This document shows positions 1-7,212 of a DNA stretch of 10,304 bases, one piece after another (the first letter of the stretch is position 1; each line of letters opens with the position of its first letter). The DNA is from Hyphomicrobiales bacterium (GTDB taxonomy: Bacteria > Pseudomonadota > Alphaproteobacteria > Rhizobiales > Xanthobacteraceae), in contig JACQDO010000186.1 in the NCBI GenBank assembly GCA_016201085.1, positions 1-10,304 of the forward strand. The letters are read 5' to 3'. A model generated the notes under the pieces. It did not search any database, was not told the DNA's origin, and saw only the letters and a program-made list of their open reading frames with translations. Made by a program: the position numbers and the translations under genes.

Positions 1-905
<905 letters not shown>

Positions 906-925
906 GGCCGGGCAGGCAGCACGTC

Positions 926-1336
926 ATGGCCACTTTGCATTTCGAACTGGTGTCTCCGGAAAAGCTCGTGTTCTCGGGCGAGGTCGAGCAGGTCGACGTG
1001 CCCGGCATCGAAGGCGACTTCGGCGTGCTCGCCGGCCATGCGCCCTACGTCAGTACGCTGCGGCCGGGCATCCTGACCGTGCATGTGGCCGGCGGCGAGC
1101 AGAAGATCGTCGTGCTCGGCGGCTTCGCCGAAGTGTCGGCGCAAGGCCTCACCGTACTCGCCGAATTGGCGGAATCGGTCGAGGACATCGACCGCGCGAT
1201 GATCGCCAGGCGCATCGGCGAAATGGAAGAACGCGCCGCCAAGCTGGAGCCCGGCAATGAGCTCGACAAGCTGATCACCCAGCTCGATCATTTCAAGACC
1301 GTAGACCGGCACCTCAATGGCACGGCGATGCATTAG
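926..1336 (+). CDS. atpC: F1F0 ATP synthase subunit epsilon
   Basis: Epsilon subunit of the ATP synthase central stalk. It couples gamma rotation to the c-ring and can inhibit ATP hydrolysis. The 136-residue product has the normal length. Residues 1-85 match the N-terminal beta-sandwich, with the family pattern [14 protein letters not shown] at 28-40. Residues about 87-125 are rich in Ala, Glu and Arg and fit the C-terminal helical hairpin. The ATG at 926 was chosen because the product then begins [18 protein letters not shown], the standard epsilon start, and it lies just after the atpD stop; the frame extends upstream only into atpD. The ribosome binding site is weak, so translation may be coupled to atpD. 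It is the last gene of the atp operon here: a palindromic repeat begins about 8 bases after the stop, and the next gene is on the other strand. Confidence 0.97.
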   Translation: MATLHFELVSPEKLVFSGEVEQVDVPGIEGDFGVLAGHAPYVSTLRPGILTVHVAGGEQKIVVLGGFAEVSAQGLTVLAELAESVEDIDRAMIARRIGEMEERAAKLEPGNELDKLITQLDHFKTVDRHLNGTAMH

Positions 1337-1343
1337 CGTGTTC

Positions 1344-1446
1344 TGATATGCCCGCGAAAGCGGGCATCCAGTATCCGCTAACGTTTCAGATTTTTCTCAA
1401 AGCCATCGATTACTGGATTGCCCGATCAAGCCGGGCAATGATGACA
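1344..1446. repeat. Intergenic palindromic repeat element, copy 1 (atpC/rppH junction)
   Basis: A composite of nested inverted repeats between convergent atpC and rppH. The left hairpin is ATGCCCGC-GAAA-GCGGGCAT (1348-1367), a perfect 8-bp stem with a GAAA loop. The sequence ATCCAGTA (1366-1373) is complemented by TACTGGAT (1411-1418), giving a longer stem. The right hairpin pairs ATTGCCCG (1417-1424) with CGGGCAAT (1432-1439) and is followed by ATGACA. Copy 2 at 1963-2046 shares the left hairpin, with one loop difference, as well as the ATCCAGTA motif and the ATGACA end. The left terminus of this copy is degenerate. Neither strand has a convincing T-tract after the stems, so it is not a standard intrinsic terminator, though it may protect the 3' ends of the converging transcripts. 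I recall similar palindromes as very common between genes in Bradyrhizobium and its relatives. Confidence 0.8.
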
Positions 1447-1449
1447 AAA

Positions 1450-1950
1450 TTACTTCGCGAACTTGCCGAATTCCCTCACCACCCGCTCATACGTCGGCCG
1501 CTTGAACGGCACCACCAGGCCGGGCAGTTCGCGCAACGCCACCCAGCGCCAGGCGATGAATTCCGGATCGTGCCCGCCGGCCGGATTGGCGATGTCGATC
1601 TCGCCGTCGGCGCCGGTGAAGCGCAGCGCATACCATTTCTGCTTCTGCCCGCGATACTTTCCACCACAGGCCTCGCCGACGATCTCGCGCGGAATGTCAT
1701 AGGCGAGCCACTCGGCGATCTCGCCCAGCTTCTCGACCGAGCGGATATTGGTTTCCTCGTAGAGCTCGCGCAGCGCGGCCTTGTAGGGGTCTTCGTTCTC
1801 GTCGATGCCGCCCTGCGGCATCTGCCAGACATGCGTGGCGTCGATGTGCTCGGGCCCGCTGGAACGGCGGCCGATGAACACCAGGCCGGCGCGGTTGAGC
1901 ACCATGATGCCGGCGCAGGGGCGATAGGGCAGGGATTCGTAGGGGGGCAT
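1450..1950 (-). CDS. rppH: RNA pyrophosphohydrolase (Nudix family)
   Basis: RppH removes pyrophosphate from the 5' triphosphate end of mRNAs, giving the monophosphate end that RNase E prefers and so starting 5'-dependent decay. The 166-residue product is of usual length. It begins with [13 protein letters not shown], typical of the family, and has QMPQGGID (43-50) leading into the Nudix box at 47-69. The key residues of GX5EX7REUXEEXGU are G47, E53, R61, E62, E65 and E66; the box glycine near the end is Asn68 here. KWYALRF and EFIAWRW follow later, as in other RppH proteins. I chose ATG at 1950. A TTG at 1956 is in frame and would add two residues. The only ribosome binding candidate, GCGGAAA, lies at the edge of a palindromic repeat. 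The gene has such a repeat on each side and faces atpC. Confidence 0.93.
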   Translation of the reverse strand: MPPYESLPYRPCAGIMVLNRAGLVFIGRRSSGPEHIDATHVWQMPQGGIDENEDPYKAALRELYEETNIRSVEKLGEIAEWLAYDIPREIVGEACGGKYRGQKQKWYALRFTGADGEIDIANPAGGHDPEFIAWRWVALRELPGLVVPFKRPTYERVVREFGKFAK

Positions 1951-1962
1951 TTGCAATTTCCG

Positions 1963-2046
1963 CTGTCATGCCCGCGAAGGCGGGCATCCAGTAAACACAG
2001 ACAATCCAGTGATTACTCGATCATCCGCTTTCGCGGATGATGACAG
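1963..2046. repeat. Intergenic palindromic repeat element, copy 2 (upstream of rppH)
   Basis: An 84-bp element with perfectly inverted ends, CTGTCAT (1963-1969) and ATGACAG (2040-2046). Inside are two strong hairpins: ATGCCCGC-GAAG-GCGGGCAT (1968-1987), and a 9-bp stem ATCATCCGC/GCGGATGAT (2020-2028 with 2033-2041) closed by a TTTC loop. An imperfect inner pair, ATCCAGTAA (1986-1994) with TTACTCGAT (2013-2021), corresponds to the perfect one in copy 1. The element fills most of the gap between the deacetylase-fold gene stop at 2069 and the rppH start at 1950, and its end is only 12 bases from the rppH ATG. Short open frames running through it (ORFs with PAFAGMT-like peptides) are artefacts of the repeat. 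Confidence 0.85.
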
Positions 2047-2068
2047 TACAAAGTTGCGGCCGGGATGA

Positions 2069-3307
2069 CTACGACGACTTCGCCTTGTTCGCCACCATGG
2101 TGATCGGCACCAGCACGAAGCCGCGGCTTTCCACTTTCTTCGCCCATTCGGCGATGCGGGCGACGATTGCCGGCTGCGCGGTGGCAAGTCCGATCGCCGC
2201 GCCATTGTCGCGCGCCAGCATCTCGAGACGGGCGAGCGCGCGGTCGATTCCGGTCGGCGTTGGCACCGCATCGATCACCAGGTCGGTCTTGGCGAAAGGC
2301 AGATTGTAGCTGCCGGCGATCTGGCTGGCGACACTGCGTTGCGAAGCGCCGTCGTCCACATAGACCAAGCCGCGCTTGGCGCTTTCGCGCAGCACCGGCG
2401 CCAGCGACTGTTCGGCGGCGGTGAAGCGCGCGCCCATGTAGCCGGTCAATCCGACATAGCCCTGGAAGCGGCTCATCAGCCAATGCAGACGGTCGATGTT
2501 CTGGTCGGGCGTCAGCGACGTGAGCAGAGTCTGCGGGCCGGGATCGTTGTCGGGATAGTCGAACGGCTCCATCGGCACCTGCAGCAGCACCTCATGATCT
2601 TCGCCGCGCGCGCGCTCCGCCAGCTTTTCGAGATCGACGCCGTAAGGCGTCAGCGCGAAGGTCACCGGGCCCGGCAAATGCGAGAACGCATCGGCGGTGC
2701 CGGAGGCGCTGATGCCGATGCCGCCGATCACGATGGCGATGCGCGGGGCGTCCTTGCGGTTGGCCGGCAACGCACGCGGACGCGCATAAAGCACCGACGG
2801 ACGCGCGCCTTCGTTTCCCAGTTTCGGGATCGCGCCATGCCGCGTGGTCTCCAGCATGTTCGGGTCGACCGGCGCCTTACCGCTTGGCCCCTTGGGCTCG
2901 GCACCGCTCGCATTGCCGGGGATCACCACCTGCTGGCTCTTGCCGCTGGAGCCGTCGAAGATGGTGATGGTCCTGCTGCCGGCCGGCGGCGCGGTCGCGT
3001 TTATGACCGTGGCGGCGGCGGCTTGCGCCGGATTGGCTGTCGCGGCGGCGGGGCCGTCGTAGCGGGTATGCTGCTTGCCGTCGCCGCTCTCCGAGTTGGC
3101 CTGGCTGGCGCCCTGCGGCTTGGCGACGATGACCGCCGCCGTTGGCTCGCCGCCCAGCGGATCGTTGACGAATACCGCCCAGCTCACCACCAGCAGCCCG
3201 AACATTCCCAGCATGCCGGCCAGCAATTGCGGCCCGGCAACAGGCAGTTTCGGCAGCGTCTGGCGTTTGTTGCGGCCGAGGGGGGTGTTCAGATCATCCG
3301 TTGCCAC
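2069..3307 (-). CDS. Divergent polysaccharide deacetylase family protein (YibQ/DUF610-like), probably lacking metal ligands
   Basis: A 412-residue protein with a short cytoplasmic start, one hydrophobic segment at about 27-47 and no obvious signal cleavage site, so probably a membrane-anchored periplasmic protein. Residues 50-185 are a low-complexity Ala/Pro/Gly-rich linker. The domain at about 188-405 matches the divergent deacetylase family, with LPGPVTFALTPYG at 211-223, QVPMEPFDYPDNDPGP at 243-258, VGLTGYMGARFT at 285-296 and YVDDG at 316-320. In enterobacterial relatives the first strand carries an Asp pair and the later motif reads NNHMGS. Here these are GG (195-196) and GYMGAR, so metal-dependent deacetylation looks unlikely (inference). 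The start is GTG at 3307, supported by AAAGGT seven bases upstream. It follows envC and ctpA, as yibQ follows envC in E. coli, suggesting a role in peptidoglycan or division. The substrate is unknown. Confidence 0.85.
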   Translation of the reverse strand: MATDDLNTPLGRNKRQTLPKLPVAGPQLLAGMLGMFGLLVVSWAVFVNDPLGGEPTAAVIVAKPQGASQANSESGDGKQHTRYDGPAAATANPAQAAAATVINATAPPAGSRTITIFDGSSGKSQQVVIPGNASGAEPKGPSGKAPVDPNMLETTRHGAIPKLGNEGARPSVLYARPRALPANRKDAPRIAIVIGGIGISASGTADAFSHLPGPVTFALTPYGVDLEKLAERARGEDHEVLLQVPMEPFDYPDNDPGPQTLLTSLTPDQNIDRLHWLMSRFQGYVGLTGYMGARFTAAEQSLAPVLRESAKRGLVYVDDGASQRSVASQIAGSYNLPFAKTDLVIDAVPTPTGIDRALARLEMLARDNGAAIGLATAQPAIVARIAEWAKKVESRGFVLVPITMVANKAKSS

Positions 3308-3314
3308 GGCCCAG

Positions 3315-3320
3315 ACCTTT
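3315..3320 (-). promoter_or_regulatory. Ribosome binding site deciding the GTG start of the deacetylase-fold gene
   Basis: On the - strand this reads AAAGGT and ends seven bases before the GTG at 3305-3307. The nearby upstream ATG on that strand is out of frame with the protein, so this site supports the GTG as the start. Confidence 0.6.
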
Positions 3321-3355
3321 GCGAATCATTGCAGGAGTCTAGCACGCGGGTCGCT

Positions 3356-3375
3356 CTCCCCGTTTACCGGGGGAG
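3356..3375. other. Small GC-rich hairpin between ctpA terminator and deacetylase-fold gene
   Basis: CTCCCC (3356-3361) can pair with GGGGAG (3370-3375); a shifted pairing CCCCG/CGGGG (3358-3362 with 3368-3372) is also possible. It resembles the CTCCCC...GGGGAG palindromes that I recall between genes in Rhizobiales. It lies in the likely leader of the deacetylase-fold gene. No T-tract follows, and I could not find a convincing -35/-10 pair in this 130-base gap. Confidence 0.4.
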
Positions 3376-3377
3376 CC

Positions 3378-3410
3378 GAAAACCAAACGGGCGGCCCTTA
3401 AGGCCGCCCG
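3378..3410 (-). terminator. Intrinsic terminator downstream of ctpA
   Basis: On the - strand a 9-bp perfect GC-rich stem, CGGGCGGCC pairing with GGCCGCCCG (3402-3410 with 3388-3396), closes a 5-base loop. It is followed directly by TTTGGTTTT (3379-3387). It lies 28 bases after the ctpA stop at 3439, the right place and polarity to end the envC-ctpA transcript before the deacetylase-fold gene. Confidence 0.8.
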
Positions 3411-3438
3411 CTGGAATTCAAGCGCTTCCGGCGCCGCC

Positions 3439-4776
3439 TTAGTTCGGTACCGGGGTCTTGGCGTTCGGCGGGAACGCCGAATTGACCTGCACGCCGCGCA
3501 ACAGGTCCATCGCCATGTTGAGCGCCTTGTCGTTCTTGACGTCCGGCGGAATGTAGGACTGCGAGCCGGTCTGCTCGGAGCCTTCGGCGGCCTTGAGATG
3601 GCCGCGCAGCGAGGCCTCGCCCTTGGTATCGGTCTTGGCCTTCAGTTCCTCCGGCACGTCCTGCAGCACCTCGATGTCGGGCGTGATGCCCTTGGCCTGG
3701 ATCGAACGGCCGGACGGCGTGTAGTAGCGCGCGGTGGTCAGCCGCAACGCGCCGTTGCCGGAACCGAGCGGGATGATGGTCTGCACCGAGCCCTTGCCGA
3801 ACGAACGCGTGCCGATGACGGTGACGCGCCTGTGGTCCTGCAGCGCGCCGGCAACGATTTCCGAGGCCGACGCCGAGCCGCCGTTGATCAGCACGATCAC
3901 CGGCTTGCCCTTGGTCAGATCGCCCGGCCGCGCGTTGAAGCGCTGCGTCTCTTCGGCATTGCGGCCGCGGGTGGAGACGATCTCGCCCTTCTGCAGGAAG
4001 GCATCCGACACCGAGATCGCCTGGTCGAGCAGACCGCCGGGATTGTTGCGCAGGTCGAGGACGTAACCCTTGAGCTTGTCGTCGCTCACTTTCGCGGTGA
4101 TATCGGCAATCGCCTTCTTCAGACCTTCGGTCGTCTGCTCGTTGAACTGCGTCATGCGGATATAGCCGATGTCGTCATCCTTCACTTCCGAGCGTACCGC
4201 GCGCACGCGGATGACGTCGCGGACGATGGTGACTTCGATCGGCTTGTCCTGGCCCTTGCGCACGATGGTGAGCTTGATCTTGGTGTTCACCGGGCCGCGC
4301 ATCTTCTCGACCGCCTGGTTCAGGGTGAGGCCCTGCACCTGGTCGTCGTCGAGCTTGGTGATGAGGTCGTTGGCGAGAATTCCGGCCTTGGCGGCGGGCG
4401 TTTCATCGATCGGCGCCACCACCTTGATCAGGCCTTCTTCCATGGTGACCTCGATGCCGAGCCCGCCGAATTCGCCGCGGGTCTGCACCTGCATGTCCTT
4501 GAAGCTCTTGGCGTCCATGTAGCTGGAATGCGGATCGAGTCCGGCCAGCATGCCGTTGATCGCGGTTTCGATCAGCTTGGCGTCGTTCGGCTTCTCGACA
4601 TAGTCGGCACGCACGCGCTCGAACACGTCGCCGAACAGATTGAGCTGCCGATAGGTGTCGGCCACCGCGGCCTGGGCGCGCGCGCCGATCATGACCGTAT
4701 AAGGTTGCACCGCGAGCAGCGTCATCGCCGCTCCCGCCGCCGCGCCGAGAAGAATGAGTGAGGTCTTGCGCATCAT
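3439..4776 (-). CDS. ctpA: Carboxy-terminal processing protease, S41 family
   Basis: A periplasmic serine protease that trims or degrades exported proteins; homologues help control peptidoglycan hydrolases. The product has 445 residues. Residues 1-37 form a signal or anchor segment (MMRKTSLILLGAAAGAA...). A PDZ domain spans about 100-178, with GGLGIEV at its start and GLTLNQAVEKMRG toward its end. The S41 core follows, with IGYIRMTQF, YVLDLRNNPGG and GSASASE. The nucleophile is Ser303, the middle Ser of GSASASE, and the general base is Lys328 in SFGKGSVQ. They are 25 residues apart, as in the family. I chose ATG at 4776, not the in-frame ATG at 4812. It overlaps the envC stop as ATGA, has AAAAGG seven bases upstream, and gives the usual MMRK start. 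Pairing with an EnvC-type activator suggests work on cell-wall cleavage. The symbol is by family; paralogues cannot be excluded. Confidence 0.93.
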   Translation of the reverse strand: MMRKTSLILLGAAAGAAMTLLAVQPYTVMIGARAQAAVADTYRQLNLFGDVFERVRADYVEKPNDAKLIETAINGMLAGLDPHSSYMDAKSFKDMQVQTRGEFGGLGIEVTMEEGLIKVVAPIDETPAAKAGILANDLITKLDDDQVQGLTLNQAVEKMRGPVNTKIKLTIVRKGQDKPIEVTIVRDVIRVRAVRSEVKDDDIGYIRMTQFNEQTTEGLKKAIADITAKVSDDKLKGYVLDLRNNPGGLLDQAISVSDAFLQKGEIVSTRGRNAEETQRFNARPGDLTKGKPVIVLINGGSASASEIVAGALQDHRRVTVIGTRSFGKGSVQTIIPLGSGNGALRLTTARYYTPSGRSIQAKGITPDIEVLQDVPEELKAKTDTKGEASLRGHLKAAEGSEQTGSQSYIPPDVKNDKALNMAMDLLRGVQVNSAFPPNAKTPVPN

Positions 4777-6089
4777 CCGCGAACCTTTTCGCCTTCGCCA
4801 GCCGCCCACCATGGGCCTGGATCAACGGGAACCCCGTCCTTACGCAACTCGATATAGAGCACCGGTTGGCTGGAACCTGTCGCGAGGATGGCGGCTATAT
4901 GGGACCCACTTCCCATCGCCGCAACGGGTTCTCCGGTCAGCACAAACTGTCCGAGATCAACTGATATCCGATCCATCCCAGCGAGCAAGACATGATATCC
5001 GCCGCCGACATTAAGGATCAATAGTTGACCATAGGAGCGGAACGCGCCGGCATAGACCACCCAGCCGTCGGCCGGCGCGGTCACCTGCGCGCCGGCGCGG
5101 GTGGCGATGGATAGGCCTTTTTCCTGCCCGCCCCGGCCGTCCGGAGCGCCGAATTCCTTCAATTTGACGCCGTTAACCGGACTTGGAACTTGTCCGCGCA
5201 GCGAGGCGAAAGCGATCGCCGGCGTCAGCCTGCCGGGATCGCGAAACGCCGATAAAGCCGGCCGGCTGTCGCTGCGGGCGGCCTCGCGCGATTCGCGGAT
5301 GGCGGGGTCGAGGCCCTGTTCCAGTCTGCCGATCAAATCTTTGAGATTATCCACCTGGCGGGCCAGATCGCCGGCGCGGCTGCGTTCCGCGGCCAGTGCC
5401 TGCTCGCGCTCGGCCTGCTGCTTCTGGCGCTCCTCGACCAGCGCGCTCATGCGCGCCTGCTCGGCGCCGAGCGCGGCCATCTCGCTGCCGAGCCGGTCGC
5501 GCTCGGCGGCGATCTTCTTGCGCAGGCTCAGCAGTTCGCCGAGATCGCTGGCCAGCGCCTCCACCTCGTGCCGCATTTCCGGCAGTACCGCGCCCAGTAC
5601 CATGGCGGTGCGCACCGCCTGCAACGCATCCTCGGGGCTGGCGATCAGCGCCGGCGGCGGCCGATGGCCGATGCGTTGCAGCGCGGCCAGCACCTCGCCG
5701 ATCAGCACGCGCCGCCCTTCGAGCGACTTGCGGATCGTAGCTTCGTTGTCGTCGAGCGGTTTGAGCCGCGCTTCGGTCGCCGCGATCTTGCCTTCGACGC
5801 CGCGCAGGCGGGCGGCGGTGTCGATCAGGTCCTGGTTCAGCTTGCGGCGGTTGGCGACGAATTGTTCGATCTCGCGCTTGAGTGCGGCCTCGGTCTCCAC
5901 CGACTTGCGCTGGGCGTCGCGCGCGGCAGCCAAGTCCTGATCGCGCTGCTTGAGCAGGTCGAGGTTTTGCTCGTTTTGGCTCGGCGGCTGTTGTGCCTGC
6001 GCCGCGTGTGGCCAAGCGAACGGCAATGCGAACGCCAGCCCCGCAATGAGCGCGGCGCGCGGATTAAGACCGCTGAATCGGCAAATCAT
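4773..6089 (-). CDS. envC: EnvC-like murein hydrolase activator (coiled coil plus degenerate LytM domain)
   Basis: A 438-residue exported protein. Residues 1-32 form a signal peptide ending HAAQA, followed by Gln-rich sequence. Two long coiled-coil stretches lie at about 39-127 and 172-267, rich in Glu, Arg, Ala and Leu. A LytM/M23-like domain occupies about 322-418. Active LytM enzymes bind zinc through HxGxD and HxH motifs. Here the first reads EKGLSI, and the last strand LYIELRKDG lacks the expected His, so the domain should not cut peptidoglycan itself. That matches EnvC, which uses a dead LytM domain to switch on amidases (family knowledge). I preferred ATG at 6089 because it gives a normal signal-peptide length. 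An ATG at 6143 would add 18 residues from less GC-rich sequence; neither start has a good ribosome binding site. The stop overlaps ctpA by four bases (ATGA). Confidence 0.88.
   Translation of the reverse strand: MICRFSGLNPRAALIAGLAFALPFAWPHAAQAQQPPSQNEQNLDLLKQRDQDLAAARDAQRKSVETEAALKREIEQFVANRRKLNQDLIDTAARLRGVEGKIAATEARLKPLDDNEATIRKSLEGRRVLIGEVLAALQRIGHRPPPALIASPEDALQAVRTAMVLGAVLPEMRHEVEALASDLGELLSLRKKIAAERDRLGSEMAALGAEQARMSALVEERQKQQAEREQALAAERSRAGDLARQVDNLKDLIGRLEQGLDPAIRESREAARSDSRPALSAFRDPGRLTPAIAFASLRGQVPSPVNGVKLKEFGAPDGRGGQEKGLSIATRAGAQVTAPADGWVVYAGAFRSYGQLLILNVGGGYHVLLAGMDRISVDLGQFVLTGEPVAAMGSGSHIAAILATGSSQPVLYIELRKDGVPVDPGPWWAAGEGEKVRG
4784..4789 (-). promoter_or_regulatory. Ribosome binding site deciding the ctpA start
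   Basis: AAAAGG on the - strand, ending seven bases before the ATG at 4774-4776 and lying inside the end of envC. It favours the short ctpA start over the ATG at 4812, which has no clear site. It also fits translational coupling across the ATGA overlap. Confidence 0.65.
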
Positions 6090-6176
6090 CGTAGCCAAGT
6101 TACGCCCGCGGGGTGAGACGGCAAGATCATTTCCGGGACCCATTACTGCCGCCGGATTGCGACCAATCTGGGACGG

Positions 6177-6659
6177 TCACGCCCTATGATACGGATGCCC
6201 GGTGAGGATGGTGGTGGCGCGGTAAAGCTGTTCCAGCAGCATGGCCCGCACCAACTGGTGCGGCCAGGTCGCCGCGCCGAACGACAGCCGCAACTCGGCC
6301 TTTTCGCGCAGGCTGGGTGCCAAGCCGTCGGCGCCGCCGATCAAAAACACCGCCGCCGGCCGGTCATTGCTGCGCCATTTGGCGAGTTGGGCGGCCAGGC
6401 TGGCGCTGTCGAGATTCTGGCCGCGTGCATCGAGCAGCACCACCGCCGCCTTTGGCGGAATGATATTGGCGAGCGCGATCGATTCCTCGAGCATGCGCTT
6501 GCCCGCCTCGTCGGCGCGGCTTTCTTTGATTTCGATGATTTCGACGTCGCGCAGGCCGAGATTGCGGCCGGTCTGCGCCGCGCGCTTGCGATAGCGCTCG
6601 GCAAGCTCGGTTTCCGGGCCCCGCTTCAGGCGTCCGACGGCGGCAACGATGAGGCGCAT
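6177..6659 (-). CDS. rlmH: 23S rRNA (pseudouridine1915-N3)-methyltransferase
   Basis: A SPOUT-class methyltransferase that uses S-adenosylmethionine to methylate pseudouridine 1915 in helix 69 of 23S rRNA on assembled 70S ribosomes. The 160-residue product is full length. It starts MRLIVAAVGRLKRGPE, carries the cofactor-binding strand VFLIGGADGL at 104-113, and has the C-terminal knot motifs TWPHQLVRAMLLEQLYRA (131-148) and HPYHR (155-159), which closely match E. coli RlmH. The ATG at 6659 is well placed, 16 bases after the rsfS stop, though its ribosome binding site is weak. The rsfS-rlmH pair is a widely conserved ribosome-related neighbourhood. An envC-like gene follows downstream. Confidence 0.97.
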   Translation of the reverse strand: MRLIVAAVGRLKRGPETELAERYRKRAAQTGRNLGLRDVEIIEIKESRADEAGKRMLEESIALANIIPPKAAVVLLDARGQNLDSASLAAQLAKWRSNDRPAAVFLIGGADGLAPSLREKAELRLSFGAATWPHQLVRAMLLEQLYRATTILTGHPYHRA

Positions 6660-6675
6660 GGTAGCGCCGAGACTA

Positions 6676-7005
6676 TCAGCTTGGGCGGTGCCCGTCCGGT
6701 TTGCCCGCCGACCACATCTTCTCCAGCGCGTAGAATTCGCGCACTTCCGGCCGGAACACGTGCACGATGACGTCGCCAGCGTCGATCAGCACCCAGTCGG
6801 CCTGCCGCATGCCCTCGACGCGCACGCCGGCTATCCCGGCTTCGTGCAGGCCCTTGACCACATTGTCGGCCACCGAGCCGACATGGCGCTGCGAGCGGCC
6901 GCTGGTCACGACCATGTAATCGCCTATCGAGGATTTGTCGGTGAGATCGATGGTGATGCTGTCCTCGGCCTTCATGTCGTCGAGGTGCGCGAGGACGATA
7001 CGCAA
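6676..7005 (-). CDS. rsfS: Ribosome silencing factor RsfS (RsfA/Iojap family)
   Basis: RsfS binds uL14 on the large ribosomal subunit and blocks joining with the 30S subunit, which saves energy during starvation. The 109 residues from the TTG at 7005 cover the whole Iojap-type domain: LDDMKAEDSITIDL, DYMVVTSGRSQRHV (29-42), WVLIDAGDVIVHVF (71-84) and the closing FYALEKMW (91-98). No ATG or GTG lies in frame upstream, and the next in-frame ATG (6975) would cut into conserved sequence. TTG has AAGGAG only three bases away, closer than usual. The frame stays open upstream for about 45 more codons to a TAA near 7144, encoding a Lys/Arg/Ser-rich stretch with no normal start codon, so a longer form from a rare CTG cannot be excluded. 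rlmH follows after 16 bases. Confidence 0.93.
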   Translation of the reverse strand: MRIVLAHLDDMKAEDSITIDLTDKSSIGDYMVVTSGRSQRHVGSVADNVVKGLHEAGIAGVRVEGMRQADWVLIDAGDVIVHVFRPEVREFYALEKMWSAGKPDGHRPS

Positions 7006-7008
7006 TGT

Positions 7009-7014
7009 CTCCTT
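7009..7014 (-). promoter_or_regulatory. Shine-Dalgarno sequence for the rsfS TTG start
   Basis: AAGGAG on the - strand with only a three-base gap to the TTG at 7003-7005. The match is strong and the spacing is short, so it supports the TTG start but leaves doubt. Confidence 0.5.
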
Positions 7015-7062
7015 GGCACTTGGCCGTTTGGAAGCACCTGGCCGCTTGGAAGCATTTGGCCG
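7009..7062 (-). repeat. Short tandem repeat, about three 18-bp units, upstream of rsfS
   Basis: On the - strand, units starting CGGCCAAATGCTTCC (7045-7062) and CGGCCAGGTGCTTCC (7027-7044) agree at 15 of 18 bases. A third unit (7009-7026) matches only over its first 11 bases and then runs into the rsfS ribosome binding site. In the rsfS frame the units read RPNASK, RPGASK and RPSAKE. The repeat lies in the 207-base gap between nadD and rsfS. Confidence 0.7.
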
Positions 7063-7170
7063 TTGCGGCGCCTTGCGGCGCTTGGAGACGGCTTCGGACG
7101 AACGACGGGTCGTCCGCGAGAGTGCATGCGTGGCCAGGGCTGGTTATCCTTTCGGTTTGTTGCGCGCGCT

Positions 7171-7200
7171 GCGAAGTTTTGCCCGGTTCGGGCGGCTTCG
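7171..7200. other. Extended imperfect hairpin after nadD
   Basis: An outer pair CGAAG (7172-7176) with CTTCG (7196-7200) encloses an inner stem GCCCG/CGGGC (7181-7185 with 7189-7193). It sits just past the nadD stop (7213) in the direction of transcription. No T-tract follows on the - strand, so it is a weak candidate for an attenuator or processing site, not a clear terminator. The rest of the 7063-7212 gap shows nothing else I can name. Confidence 0.4.
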
Positions 7201-7212
7201 TACGCAAGATAG

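Noticed and set aside
1348..2040. + strand frame running from repeat copy 1 across rppH to repeat copy 2, and a - strand frame with a PAFAGMT start
   Set aside because: These are artefacts of the palindromic repeats joined to the antisense of rppH; such peptides are a known false-gene signature of this repeat type.
1344..2046. CRISPR array from repeated palindromes
   Set aside because: There are only two copies about 600 bases apart with a real gene between them, no regular spacing and no cas genes.
2050..2070. Possible third repeat fragment (CCGGGATGAC) beside copy 2
   Set aside because: The match is only a few bases and overlaps the end of the deacetylase-fold gene; it cannot be told from chance.
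2339..3442. Long + strand reading frame (367 codons) opposite the deacetylase-fold gene
   Set aside because: Antisense shadow: repetitive Arg/Gly/Ala composition, no motifs, and it runs across the ctpA terminator.
3598..4761. Long + strand reading frame (387 codons) opposite ctpA
   Set aside because: It mirrors a clear S41 protease gene. Its translation is low-complexity, rich in Arg, His, Asp and Gly, typical of the antisense of GC-rich coding sequence, and it has no ribosome binding site or family motifs.
4777..4812. Upstream ctpA start at the ATG at 4812
   Set aside because: It would add a 12-residue Arg-rich head before a normal signal segment, has no clear ribosome binding site and overlaps envC by 40 bases. 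The ATGA start at 4776 with AAAAGG is better.
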